Below are positions 25,279-35,074 of a stretch of DNA of 38,782 nt, piece by piece. The stretch spans positions 1 through 38,782 of the forward strand of contig CDMY01000623.1 of the NCBI GenBank assembly GCA_001179505.1, written 5' to 3'. Under the pieces are notes generated by a model. The model made no database searches, was not told where the DNA came from, and saw nothing but the letters and a program-made list of their open reading frames with translations. The translations under genes and the position numbers were made by a program. The stretch is from Vitrella brassicaformis (taxonomy: Eukaryota > Sar > Vitrellaceae). Every line of letters begins with the position of its first letter. Positions within the stretch are counted from its first letter, which is position 1.

Positions 25279-25460
25279 CGTTGCGTAGCTAGCAAACAAG
25301 CTGTAGCCAGCGGGCGATGAATGAATGATTCAGGCAGGCAGGCAGTAGTTTATGTGTGTGTATCATGGCCGTGGTCTGAGCAATGCAGTCTGTCTCATAC
25401 AGTATTTAAATAAAGGGAGAGTGAGAGGTTCTGCCTCGCACTGCCTGTACGAACGTCCAA
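23985..25460 (+). repeat. Tandem segmental duplication, copy 1
   Basis: The unit runs from the end of intron 7 of the DUF1995 gene through exons 8-15 and about 180 bases of 3' flank, ending near the shared words CTGCCTGTACGAAC. Copy 2 lies at about 26103-27640. Exons are nearly identical; intron microsatellites differ in length. Boundaries are judged by eye and are good to a few tens of bases. Confidence 0.85.
25409..25414 (+). terminator. Probable polyadenylation signal AATAAA
   Basis: An AATAAA lies about 130 bases after the DUF1995 stop codon. The same place in the duplicate copy reads TATTTAAAGGAG and lacks the hexamer. Use of AATAAA in this organism is an assumption, helped by another one at a similar distance after the gene ending at 30090. 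Confidence 0.4.
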
Positions 25461-26102
25461 TGGGCCCCTCTATTGCACCCGCTAAATAACCCAAAATGCG
25501 AGCATGTGCCTGCCTGTCAACCGCACTCATCAAATTTGCAAGCCCCAAGCATAATTAGGGTTTAGATGAGCGCGTCAGCCGCCGCCCTGCCCCCTTGCAA
25601 TGGGAAAAAGCCTCCAAAGCGAAAGTATTAGGGTTTAGGGTGTAGGGTTTGCAAATCCCGAACCCCAGAAAGCCAGCAGAGAGGCTCACCTGCAGAGAGG
25701 CCACATACGAAGGCAGGAGCAGCCAGAAGGCTCCCCAGCTGAGATCTCCCTCTGTTTGTGTCTGCCTGTCCTCAGGAAGATGCTGCCCATTCTCCACGAC
25801 CAGGCGACGCTGCTCAAAGCCAAAGCAAAGCGTTTCTTCCATATGGATGACGATGCGATTGCGCTTTGGAAGGAGACTATATGTATTCTACTTAGAGCTC
25901 CCCTAGGTGGACCGACATCAGAAACACCTTACTTCCACCTGCCGTCCTCCACACACACGCCCAGCCGCTGTCCTTCCACACACAACACAGGCAAACTTTG
26001 AACACAAAAGCCTCACACGATTCAGCTTCTGGGTGGGTGCACCTTCACTGTCACAGTCACAGGAACCAACTGCCTGCCCCCCCTCTCTCTCCTTCTCTCT
26101 CT
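25461..26102. other. Unique spacer between duplicate copies
   Basis: This 640-base segment separates the two copies and is not itself duplicated. It starts with telomere-like TTTAGGG repeats (25554-25650). It then has a non-repetitive stretch (25754-25915) encoding, in one plus frame, a helical peptide with LRKMLPILHDQATLLKAKAK, preceded by an exon-like pyrimidine-rich CCTGTCCTCAG acceptor. It could be a gene fragment inserted between the copies. No phase joins it to the copy 2 exons, which need phase 2. Confidence 0.4.
25554..25650 (+). repeat. Interstitial telomere-like repeats
   Basis: Two short patches, ATTAGGGTTTAGATG (25554-25568) and TTAGGGTTTAGGGTGTAGGG within 25627-25650, are degenerate copies of TTTAGGG. 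That is the telomere repeat of plants and several algae, including chromerids by my recollection. The patches sit beside the 3' boundary of duplication copy 1. Confidence 0.6.
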
Positions 26103-27151
26103 GTGTGTGTGTGTGTGTGTGGTGTGCAGGGACAAGCCCGACTACAGCACCGACCGGGCGATAGTGCTGCTGAGCCCTGAGCTCACTGACCCCATGCAAC
26201 AGCTGTGGGAAGAGGTCAGTGAGCTGCCCTCACGCACACACAACCACAGACGCACACACACACACACATCACTGCCAACAGATGGATGGGACGAATGGGC
26301 CGGGCCATGTTGGTATGTGTGTGGTCGTTCGTTCAGCTCAAGGAGCACCCCGACTCGCCCATTATCCTCGTCAACCCGGGATATGACAACAGGTGGGTGT
26401 GTACTTCTCTGACCGACCTGACTGACGGTGTGGGTGCACCAACAATCCACTGATCCAACGAATGAATGCGACGAATCTGACGGCGTGCCTGTGGTGTGTG
26501 TGTCAACATGAATGACATACATCAGGCCTGCACTGCACTACCAGGCCCTCGCGCGCAACCTCAGAGATGAACTCACAACGGTCTGGGACGGACGGATGGA
26601 GGGGCACACACACACACACAGAGAGTGATGTGTGTGTGTGGTGGTGGGACCGACACAGGAGACTGAGACAGTGTGGTATCTGCGTGTATACTCGTGGGGC
26701 TGTGTGGCGCGATTCTGGCCTCTCAGATACAGCGTCTGGCTGCAGGTAGGACAGGGTACCTACCTACCTGGGTGTGCAGGAAGTTGTTGTGTGATACGAT
26801 CGCAAGCATCCTCTTCCTACCCCTGTGTGTGTGTGTGTGTGTGTGTTTAGGATCCCCGATACCAATCACAGGGGGGATACAGACTCGTGCAGGTGAGGGA
26901 GCCCATACACAAACACTCACAGACAGACAGACAGACAGACAGTCGCACGCGCCAGCCAATGTGTGTGGTGTTTTCCTGCCTGGTTGCCATGCCATACTGT
27001 GTGTGTGTGTGCAGACGTATGCCAGTCGTCCCACGCGCAACATGGTCTTGAAGGCGGTCGACAACGCCATCAACGAAATGACTCCACAGAAGGAGGAAGG
27101 GTCAGATCTACACGCGGCCAACACAAGACAGAGCTTTGGTTGCTTGGTGGA

Positions 27152-27187
<36 letters not shown>

Positions 27188-27640
27188 TTTGTGTTTGTGT
27201 TTGTTCAGTGCCAATCCGCTCAAGGCCATGGCGAGTGGTGTGTCCAACATCCTCAGCACCATGGGCAAAATCACTGGTACGCTCGAACGAATGAATGAAT
27301 GAATGAGTGGCCGCACGTCGGTCGCCATGCATGGTGTGCTTAATGTGTGTTTCCTGTGCTGTGGGGTGTGTGGGCAGAGGTCTAGCGTTGCGTAGCTAGC
27401 AAACGAGCTGTAGCCAGCGGCGATGAATAAGTTCAGATTATTATTGCTGCATTCAGGCAGGCAGGCAGGCAGTAGTTTATGTGTGTGTATCATGGCCGTG
27501 GTCTGGAGCAATGCAGTCAGTCCATGCGTCTCATACAGTATTTAAAGGAGAGGAGAGACCCGATCGATCAGCTGTCTGTCTGTCCGTTGCCTGCCTGTTC
27601 TGTTGTACCCGCTGAATGTGAGGCTGCCTGTACGAACAGC
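26103..27640 (+). repeat. Tandem segmental duplication, copy 2
   Basis: This is the second copy of the 3' half of the DUF1995 gene plus flank. It is a little longer than copy 1 because of longer TG and TCTC tracts in its introns and a short insertion near 27428-27453. It ends near GGCTGCCTGTACGAACAGCC, where similarity to copy 1 stops. Confidence 0.85.
26130..27385 (+). pseudogene. Duplicated 3' half of the DUF1995 gene (eight exons, no start)
   Basis: Eight exons match exons 8-15 of the upstream gene one for one with identical lengths: 26130-26214, 26337-26392, 26526-26580, 26659-26745, 26851-26892, 27015-27100, 27209-27276, 27378-27385. All splice sites, phases and the 8-nt stop exon are kept. 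The amino-acid changes I see are Leu to Ser and Val to Ile in the exon encoding KEHPDSPIILVNPGYDN; the other exon changes I noticed are silent. There is no upstream exon carrying an ATG, leader or the first 220 residues, and no AATAAA afterwards. It is therefore either a very young pseudogene or an alternative 3' end that exons 1-7 can splice to. The intact frames leave both open. Confidence 0.7.
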
Positions 27641-28402
27641 CACGGTTCTATACATCGAAATGCCATCAAACTCGTCGTTGATGACTGGATCCGCAAGGGT
27701 GGGTGGTCATGCCCCTCGAGCTCGGGCGGGGCTGCCAGTGGGCGGGCGGGGCTGTGTGTGTGTGGGCGGCAGCGAAGAAGAAGAGACGGTATCCGGGTAA
27801 CTGAGCAACAGGAGAGTCGAGTGGCTGACTGGGTCGATAGACTGCTGATGGATAGACGGACAGACAGACACACTGCACTGATCACACAGGGGTCCTGGTG
27901 GGAGACAGACGGGATGTTCCAGGAACAGAACTATACTAACCACTTGTACACATACACACACAAACACGCGTCCCATCACCAACCACACATCACGGGCAGG
28001 AGGGCCAGGCCACTCATTGCAAATGTGATGGTGCGTTGTGATTTCCGTCTGTCTGTCTCACCCCTCCCCGCCCCCTCTCCGCCTCCGTCATGGCGGTGCA
28101 GCCGCCTCCCAGCCGATCGACCAACACACACACATACTGCAGGAGCAGCAACAGCAACAGATGAACGGTACATACGAGTGCTGCGCCACAGAGCAAATTT
28201 TGTGGCAAAGAGCATCTCTGCATGCAGTCCTTACCTGGCCTCTCGCGAACCGCCCGGCGGCCATATTAGTGTGATCTGCAGCGTTAGGATTTCAGGGTTA
28301 AGGGTTCCAGTCCCATCGGCGGCCCTCCACCGCCCCGTTTTGTGAGAGACGAGCAGCCGTGAAGTCCTCATCCCATTGCTTCCATCCCGTTGATCGGCGC
28401 GG
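27641..28402. other. Intergenic stretch with telomere-like traces
   Basis: No supported gene. A long open plus frame (to 28345) crosses it but is Arg/Ser/Cys-rich with no motif and spans the duplication flank, so it is probably chance. A telomere-like trace (AGGATTTCAGGGTTAAGGG) lies at about 28284-28303, about 100 bases before the next gene. Confidence 0.4.
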
Positions 28403-30090
28403 ATGATTCGGATCCCGATGGCTCTCTATACCTGGTCGCTCTGCATCGCCCTGATCCTCTGTCAGCTGTGTCAACAAGTCTCCTCGTCTCGTGTCGCGGA
28501 GGGGGATCTGGTGAGCTGCTCACAACCGCCCGAGAACCTCCCTGAGGAGCCCATCGACATCAGGTGGAAAAGAACAGATATAGACGGCATCCCTTGCTGG
28601 TCTTGGCCGCTGCAATGAATGCATCGATTGCAGTTGTTCTGTGAAGGTCCCTGAGGCGTTCAGGAAGCGCATCCAGGCAAAGCTCAGGGACAGCCTGGAT
28701 GAAAGGGGCAAAGACACGCTCGATGTAGTCTTGCGTCTCCGAGGTTTTGAGTCCTTCCTTGAGGTGTCACTGCAGGAGGTATGTAATCCATCTTACGTAA
28801 CCATACGACAACACTCAGACGTCTCCCTCAGGTCGAGGGGCTGGACGTGACAGGTGGTGAATGCTATTTGAATATCTATAGCTGGTCGGGGCCGCGCACC
28901 TGCTACTTGGCGGGGTATGTGTGCATGACCGAGAATACAAGCTGTCAGCCCTTTTATGTATTATTGTGTCTCTGTCCAGTCTGAAAAAAACCGGCAAGCT
29001 GAATGGCAATACCCTTATGATCGCAATGCTCTCATGGATTGACCAGTTTTCGCCTGCGTACGGCTGCACAGAGGTGACAATCGATGACGCCAGCAGCATC
29101 AAGGAGATGTATGTGCTCTCAAAAGCAGGTACGCGCAGATGATGCACAGGCTCTGACATGCACATCGATCCGTTCAATTCGTCGGCATGTGCATGTCAGG
29201 CTTCTACTATCAATCCTTTGGCTTCCGGCATGCCCCTTCGGCGAGACAAAGAGGCATGATCGGAAACTGCAAGAAGATGATCAGCTCTCTTTTTGACAGG
29301 AAGGACAGTCTTCCAACCGCCGAATTCAATCTCGTCAAGGCCATTCACGAGGAGGCCAAGGTGCACGAGAGGATGGGCATGATCTACAAAAAGGTCCTCG
29401 ATGTCAACATTAATGATGGCGCCGCCACACTCGAGCCAGTGGCACTCGAGCAGCTCCGCGGCAGAATGGTCGAGGGCGTAGAGCAGGAGAGCGGCTTCAA
29501 GAAGGAGATGCTGCCCTGGCAGCCGCTGCGCATAGCGTTCGACATCCTCAAGGCTTGGCCGGAAGTCATAGAGATGACTCGTGAGTGCGTGGCGAAGCGC
29601 GAGAGGATTGCTGACGGCCCGCAAAACCCCCAAGCCAAAAAGCTGCTGCCCCATCTGGCCCCATCAGTGACCATCGACCCCAGCTACCCCCCAGGCATCA
29701 CGGCTCACCAGGTCATTACATGGACTCAGTACGCGCTCAGTTGCCTTGATTGATGGTACAAGTGTGTGTCTCTCTCCTGGTGTGTGTGTCACCAAACAGA
29801 TCATGTGTCTCATTCAGTCAGCCCGTCTGGCGCTCGTGACGAGCGAAGACAAAGAGGTGCTCCGGGAAGAGATGTGGAAAATGCCGTCCCTCAGACTGCT
29901 CGAATTCAGCCTCCCTGACGATGCGAGGCGATGCCTGCGCGTCAGTGATGCTGTGCGGCAGCTGAATGACACACATGCCTACAGCCTGGTGGAAGAGTTT
30001 GCCCCGGAGCTCCTGCAGGAGAGCCGGAAGAGGCAAAGAAGCGAAGAGGCACAAGAGGAGGAAGCGAGGAGCAAGGCACAGAAGTACTAA
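28403..30090 (+). CDS. Predicted secreted protein, unrecognised family
   Basis: Six exons give 446 aa, phases consistent: 28403-28563, 28634-28778, 28832-28914, 28980-29128, 29200-29711, 29800-30090. The N-terminus (MIRIPMALYTWSLCIALILC) is a signal peptide. The middle (about 130-200) contains GECYLNIYSWSGPRTCYLAG, then TLMIAMLSWIDQFSPAYGC and GFYYQSFGFRH. The order, a helix followed by a strand-like segment and a final Tyr..Phe-Gly-Phe element, faintly recalls the end of a GNAT acetyltransferase fold, but I do not assign it. The C-terminal half is helical and ends in a highly charged Arg/Lys/Glu tail. The donor at 29712 is needed because the exon-5 frame otherwise stops at 29751. Its introns, unlike those of neighbours, nearly lack microsatellites. 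An AATAAA follows at 30218. Confidence 0.72.
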
Positions 30091-30883
30091 TGGTAGAAAC
30101 CATGAGACACGAATCATCCGGGCCGCAGACGGATCGAACTCGCCGGGCCACGTGCCTCTTCGCGTGGGTTGAGACTTGACCCTCCATGGCTGACCCATTA
30201 ATGCGTTTTCTTCGAGCAATAAAGCGGAGTGACCTAAGGCTTTTTACACTTATTACCTTGTTTCGGCCAGTGTTCGGGTAAGCGGAGCTCAAACAAGGGG
30301 CAAACCAGCGAGACACGCGGCATGCCCCGAACGCATCTCTGCACCTTTTGCATCGACTCGACAGCATGCCAAGATCTCACCAAACACGGATGATGATGGC
30401 GCCGCGAAGGCAACTCGCCAGAACGACGTCTATCTCCCGAGGACGTCGTTGAAGATGATGCAAATGGCGGATGAAAGGTCCCCTGCGGCAACCGTCAAAC
30501 CAACGATTCTTACGCTGCAGCTCGCACACCACTCGCACATCATATGTCCATCCTGGCCGCGGCCAGCGATGACTGTGTATGGGCGGTTTCAGATCTCAAT
30601 AGTCCTTACAGAGCGTTATGAACAGGCGGGCACACATGGCATGGTCAGAAAGCGACGAACGAACAGAGGACATCCACATGTAGAGAAAGCTGTATGGCTT
30701 CGATTTGCGAAAACATCTGCTGCCTTCATATACACACACAGGCATGTGCACACATACAGAGTGTACAGATAAAGACGCCCCCCAATTAATGCATCAGTCA
30801 ATCAATCAAAGCGGCCCGGCCACACACACAGCGCAACAAGAAGGAAAGTTGGCCGCCTGTCTGTCTGTCTGTCTGTCTCTTTG
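30091..30883. other. Convergent intergenic stretch
   Basis: This lies between the 3' ends of the secreted-protein gene (plus) and the ankyrin gene (minus). Its first 600 bases are free of microsatellites, like the preceding gene; CA/TG repeats resume after about 30730. A 107-codon plus frame at 30449-30772 has no motif and no splice context. Confidence 0.4.
30218..30223 (+). terminator. Probable polyadenylation signal AATAAA
   Basis: An AATAAA lies 128 bases after the stop codon at 30090, a spacing almost the same as that downstream of the DUF1995 gene. Confidence 0.4.
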
Positions 30884-32862
30884 TCAGTCGATGCTGACGA
30901 GTTTGAGTGCCATGTTTTGGTACGACTTGAGCTCGATCCACAGCGGCCCGCCGCCGCTGTGGCATGACCAATACGGATCGTGGCGGTTGTAATCCTGACA
31001 CATACACACACACGTGTGGCGTGTAGGCATCGGTGAGGGGTGAGGGCGGCGTTGACGGCCGCTATGACGGCAGTAGGCAGCTCGTTGAGCACCGCCGCAT
31101 GCTCCGTCAGCACCAGCTGGCGCTCACGGCGGTTCTCCTCTGTGGCCGTGGGGATGGTGTTGATGTCGGCCCCCGCCCGCAGCAGGCTGCGATGATCAGC
31201 TTGTACTTGTCACTCCCGGCGCGACACTCCTCCTTGTCGGCCTCGGGCGTCTCCGGGTCCTGCAGCTCTTGGGTGTGGTGATCGAGCCATCCGGTAGCTA
31301 TGGCGAGGGGCGTTTCGCCGAGGACTGTCCGTCTGTTGATCTGGTCAGCAGCGGGCAGCTTGCGGCAGAGGGAGTCGGCTACGTAGAGAGAGTCATGCAA
31401 TGCCGCTTCGTGCAGTGGCGTCCATCCACCGCCGCTGGCTGCCGTCATGTCGGCCCCGTTCGTCGTGATAAGGTCGAGGTAGCTGTTGATGAAGGACTGG
31501 GGATAGTTCCCTTTGGCCCAAACGGCTGCCAGGTGCACCAGGTTTTCATCGAAACGTCGTTCGGTGGCGAGGGTGGGGTCTCGTGCGATGACTTCCCGAA
31601 ACATCGACAGCAGCACCTCTTGGTAGTCTGGAGGAGGGTCACTCAGGGGACGGGGCAGCGCCATCACCATTACTGCGCCGTCTTGTGCAGGCAGGTCGAT
31701 GTCGGGGCGGGCCGTCAGCACGTCGAATGCCGTCTGATCGCCGGATGCAATCGCCCGCCGAATGGGCCGCACGAGGTCCTCTTCGTCATCGGCTGTCGCG
31801 TTGGGGTCGGCGCCTTGGTTGATGAGTGCGGCCAGGATGGCCGACTGCAGCTTGTCAGACGACCAGTGTGGCAGGGCGACGGGACGCTCATAACCATCAT
31901 CACTTGCATGGATGGTCGGGACGGCATAATCCGACTTGTTGTCAATGGCGAGATGGACCAGCGAGTAGGGAATGCCAGCACACCCGCTGCCCTTCTGCCG
32001 CAGTCGAGGCACCACATGGGGGTCGGCACCCTGCTCGATGAGGTCGGTCGCGTGCTGCGGGGCGGAGATGGTGCGGCCGATGATGCCCAGCGTCAGCTCC
32101 TTGGTGAGGCTGTCCGTGTCGTGGGGGAAACGAGCCTCGATGTCATTGGCTCCCCCGAAGCCGTCAGGCACCTCAACCGTGGTGGCCACCACCACAGGAT
32201 GGCCTGCAACACACACACACACAGCCACCACACGACACACACAGTGAAGGAATGTGTGTGCGGATCACATTCTGTCTGTCTGACTGCCTGGCGTACCGTC
32301 CTCCTCATAACCGTCGTCATAGTCGTCATAGTCGTCGTCATCGATGCCGTCGCCCAGCGGCCCATCGTCGTTATCACTGTCGTCCTGCACACCATCCTGC
32401 CGCAACAAACAGGAACAGAGAGGAAACCCGCTGACGCTCGTCGCACGGGGCGGTTGGTGCTGTCAATGAGTGACTCACCGATTCGGATTCGCTATCAGCT
32501 GCCGCCTGTAGACCTTCCTCCTCCTCCTCCTCCTCCTCCTCCTCGGCCATCTCACCATCCTCCTCCTCTCGCAACAAATCTGAAACGAAGACATTCCAAC
32601 ACATTCGTCAGCAAAAGCAAGAATGAGTGTGCTGCTGGCCGCTGATGTGTTGATCAGTCTGTGTGGCGTGCTGTTGACTCACCACTGTCAGCGTTCTTGT
32701 CGTCTTGCCCGTCTGGCTGCCCGCCACCCTTGTTGTCCTCTTCTCTGTGTGTGGCGTACCTGCGTCGCCACCGTCACAGAGGCGTACCTGCGTCGCCACC
32801 TGCACCCACATGGCCTCTGTGTCCGCAGCAGAGGCCATGTGGGTGTCTTGACCCTCGGACAT
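30884..32862 (-). CDS. Ankyrin-repeat protein with acidic N-terminus (apparent 1-base deletion)
   Basis: This is probably a protein-interaction protein; the partner is unknown. Clear exons, minus strand: one ending at 32683, then 32479-32579, 32297-32396, 31012-32203 and 30884-30994. The first exons encode very acidic, disordered sequence (a run of ten Glu, then DDDDYDDYDD). The large exon encodes ankyrin repeats with TDLIEQGADPHVV, AALINQGADPNA, GWTPLHEAALHDSLY and LGETPLAIATGW. Near 31185 the frame breaks: YKLIIAA leads into noise, while the next frame reads LLRAGADINTIP, a textbook ankyrin continuation. One missing base there restores both the repeat and the phase into the last exon (DYNRHDPYWSCHSGGG...). 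The N-terminus is unresolved: ATG 32862 is the nearest good start, but I could not join its frame to the next by a convincing intron. Confidence 0.75.
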
Positions 32863-33257
32863 GTCACTCAAACAGACACCAACAGCTGCACCGACCACAC
32901 ACACAGAGAGGCGACAAGAGATGGGCAGACACCTGCTGCAGGTGTTGTGTGTGTGTTCGCCCACCTAGCTATGAGTCAAATGGTACAATGGCGCTCAAAC
33001 AAGCCGCCCCGTCACCAAGACCGACCTGCACAACACGACACCGACACACAGAGGCAGCAAGTCACCTGACGACTGGTGGTGAGCCAATCGCATGTGCGGG
33101 ATTCAGGGTTTCGGGTTTTCTAACCCTAAACCCCAGCCAATTGACCCCAGCAGTTTTGAAAACCGACCAGATGCCCTCAATCTGACGTTTACGTGCCGGC
33201 CAATCGAGCAGTTGTGAGCGTCTTCGGACCGTCAGACTCGAGTCCATCCATCCATCC
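32863..33257. promoter_or_regulatory. Divergent intergenic region with telomere-like sequence
   Basis: This separates the ankyrin gene (minus) from the monooxygenase gene (plus) and should hold both promoters. It includes a telomere-like patch at about 33098-33134. No gene is visible. Confidence 0.35.
33098..33134. repeat. Degenerate telomere-like repeats on both strands
   Basis: The sequence reads ATTCAGGGTTTCGGGTTTTC and then TAACCCTAAACCCC. It has TTTAGGG-like units in one orientation followed directly by CCCTAAA units in the other, a small head-to-head arrangement. Confidence 0.5.
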
Positions 33258-35074
33258 ATGTGCAATGGCGACGACAGCAAGAGCGTGGCCGTCCTCGGGG
33301 CTGGAGGAGGTGGGAGTCACTGGCAGGAGGCAGGGTGCCTACGCGATCACCATTTTGTTTTGTTTCTTCGTCTGTTTGTTTGTCCTGCCTGCCTGTTTGC
33401 TGCTGCGTTGTGTCTGTCAGGTGGTCTGGTGGCGGCCCGACTGCTGCGCGATGCAGGTTTCCGGGTCAAGGTTTTCGAGGCCTCTGACCAGATCGGTGGC
33501 GTGTGGGTCTACAGCGACTCTCCCACGCGCGGCGCACTGTACAAGAGCCTGCACACCAACCTGCCCAAGGAAGTTATGGCGTACAGCGACTTCCCCTTCG
33601 ATGCCGCCCTCCCGTCCTTCATGAAGCACGAGGATGTACTCAACTACCTGCAGGCCTACGCCCGGCACTTCAACCTTTATCACATGATCGCCCTCTCCAC
33701 ACCGGTGCGGTCGGCGGAATACGTGCCGGGGACGGACTGGCAGGGGGATGGCGGCAGACCACCAGGGCGGTAGGTAGGGCGGCACATTTGTTTGTCTGTG
33801 AGCATGTCTGTGTGTGTGTTGTATTACAGCTGGTTGGTCAACGGAGAGGAGGTGTTTGGGGCGCTGGTCGTGGCCAATGGGCACTACAACGTGCCGCACT
33901 ACCCACCGCTGCTCAAGAACGATTTCACTGGTGTCGCCATCCATTCCAAAGAGTACCGCTCCCCTTCACCATTCGCCAACAAGCGCGTTTTGCTCGTCGG
34001 CGAGGGGCGCAGCGGCAAAGGTCAGTGAGTGAGTCCTGTGCCTACCTAACACTGACTGACTGACTGACCCCACTGGCCCGTCCCTGTTGATCGATGCGAT
34101 GCTTGCCAACCGCCGATGGTATGTATGCTTTGAACAGATTTGGTGTGGGAGCTTCACAGCCTCGCTAGGAAGGTGGTCTGGTCTGGCACCTCGTTCAGCG
34201 ACCCCGACGCAGCCGCGTCAGCGAGAGGCAAGCTGCCCTCGAGTGTGTGGCCGGTCGGCCGCCTGGAGGGGCTGGACAAGGGCGGGCGGTATATCGTGAA
34301 GGGGGCAGCCGGCGAGCTCGTCACAAGCCAAGACACCGTTGATGCTGTCATCTACGCCACCGGCTACAAATTTGGTAGGCGAGCAGGCAGGACTCAAGTG
34401 CGTTGGTGCAGAGTGCGTGGCTGAGTGGCTGTGCAGATTTCCCCTTCTTCTCGGAGTCGAGTGGTCTCTTCCCCTCCGAGTGCACGATGCGCTCCCCCGA
34501 GGGCGCCTTTCGTGAGTCGCTGCATCTGCACTTGTTTCACCGGAAGCACCCGTCGAGCCTGTTCTTCCTGGGCCTGCCGGAGTTCGGGCCGGGGATCTTC
34601 AAGGTCATGGAGCACCAGACCAAGGCGATCATTGCCGTCATGAAGGGACACGTCAGCACAGAGGTACTTTTGCAATCAATCAGGGGAGGCCGACAGACAC
34701 ACACTCACACAGAGAGAGAGAGAAAGGGATGCCTGCTCTTTGTCTCTCTCTCTCTCTCTCTGTGCGTGTGTGTGTGTGTGTAGGATTTGGCGTCGTTGGA
34801 TATCAGGTGTTCCTTCCCATACGGCCACATGCGAGACGACATTTTCCCCTACTGTGTGATGCTGGACTCGCTGCCCGCCGGCACCCACCGATCATTCCCG
34901 GACGACCACTGGCAGGTGAAGCTTCCGAGGGACATCGAGGTGCGCATGGAAGTGGCCAGGGACACCCGAGAGGCGAGAGCCAGCATGCCGCAGAGATACA
35001 GAGATCGGAACTATCGCATCATCGAGAGTGATGGGGTCGAAGGGGGAATCACATGGGAGGTGGTGGTCGAGTGA
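33258..35074 (+). CDS. Flavin-containing monooxygenase (FMO family)
   Basis: This FAD- and NADPH-dependent enzyme oxygenates N- or S-containing small molecules. Six exons give 448 aa: 33258-33309, 33421-33769, 33830-34020, 34138-34374, 34437-34663, 34784-35074, all in phase. Visible motifs: the FAD-binding GAGGGG (14-19), split by intron 1; the FMO fingerprint FTGVAIHSKEY (166-176, pattern F-x-G-x3-H-x3-Y); the NADP-binding region VGEGRSGKD (190-198), where most members have GxGxSxxD; and ATGY (271-274). The length of about 450 residues is typical of plant and microbial FMOs. The start codon is the first ATG before the FAD motif and gives the usual short N-terminus without a signal peptide, so the protein is probably cytosolic. 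The GEG in the NADP site is a little unusual. Confidence 0.92.

Noticed and set aside
27479-28345. A 288-codon open frame on the plus strand
   Set aside because: It crosses the flank of the duplication and intergenic repeats. Composition is Arg/Ser/Cys-heavy without any motif or domain, and it shows no gene structure.
31269-32645. A 458-codon open frame on the plus strand
   Set aside because: It lies antisense to the ankyrin gene and has no motif. The minus-strand reading has clear ankyrin repeats, acidic exons and splice sites, so this frame is a shadow.
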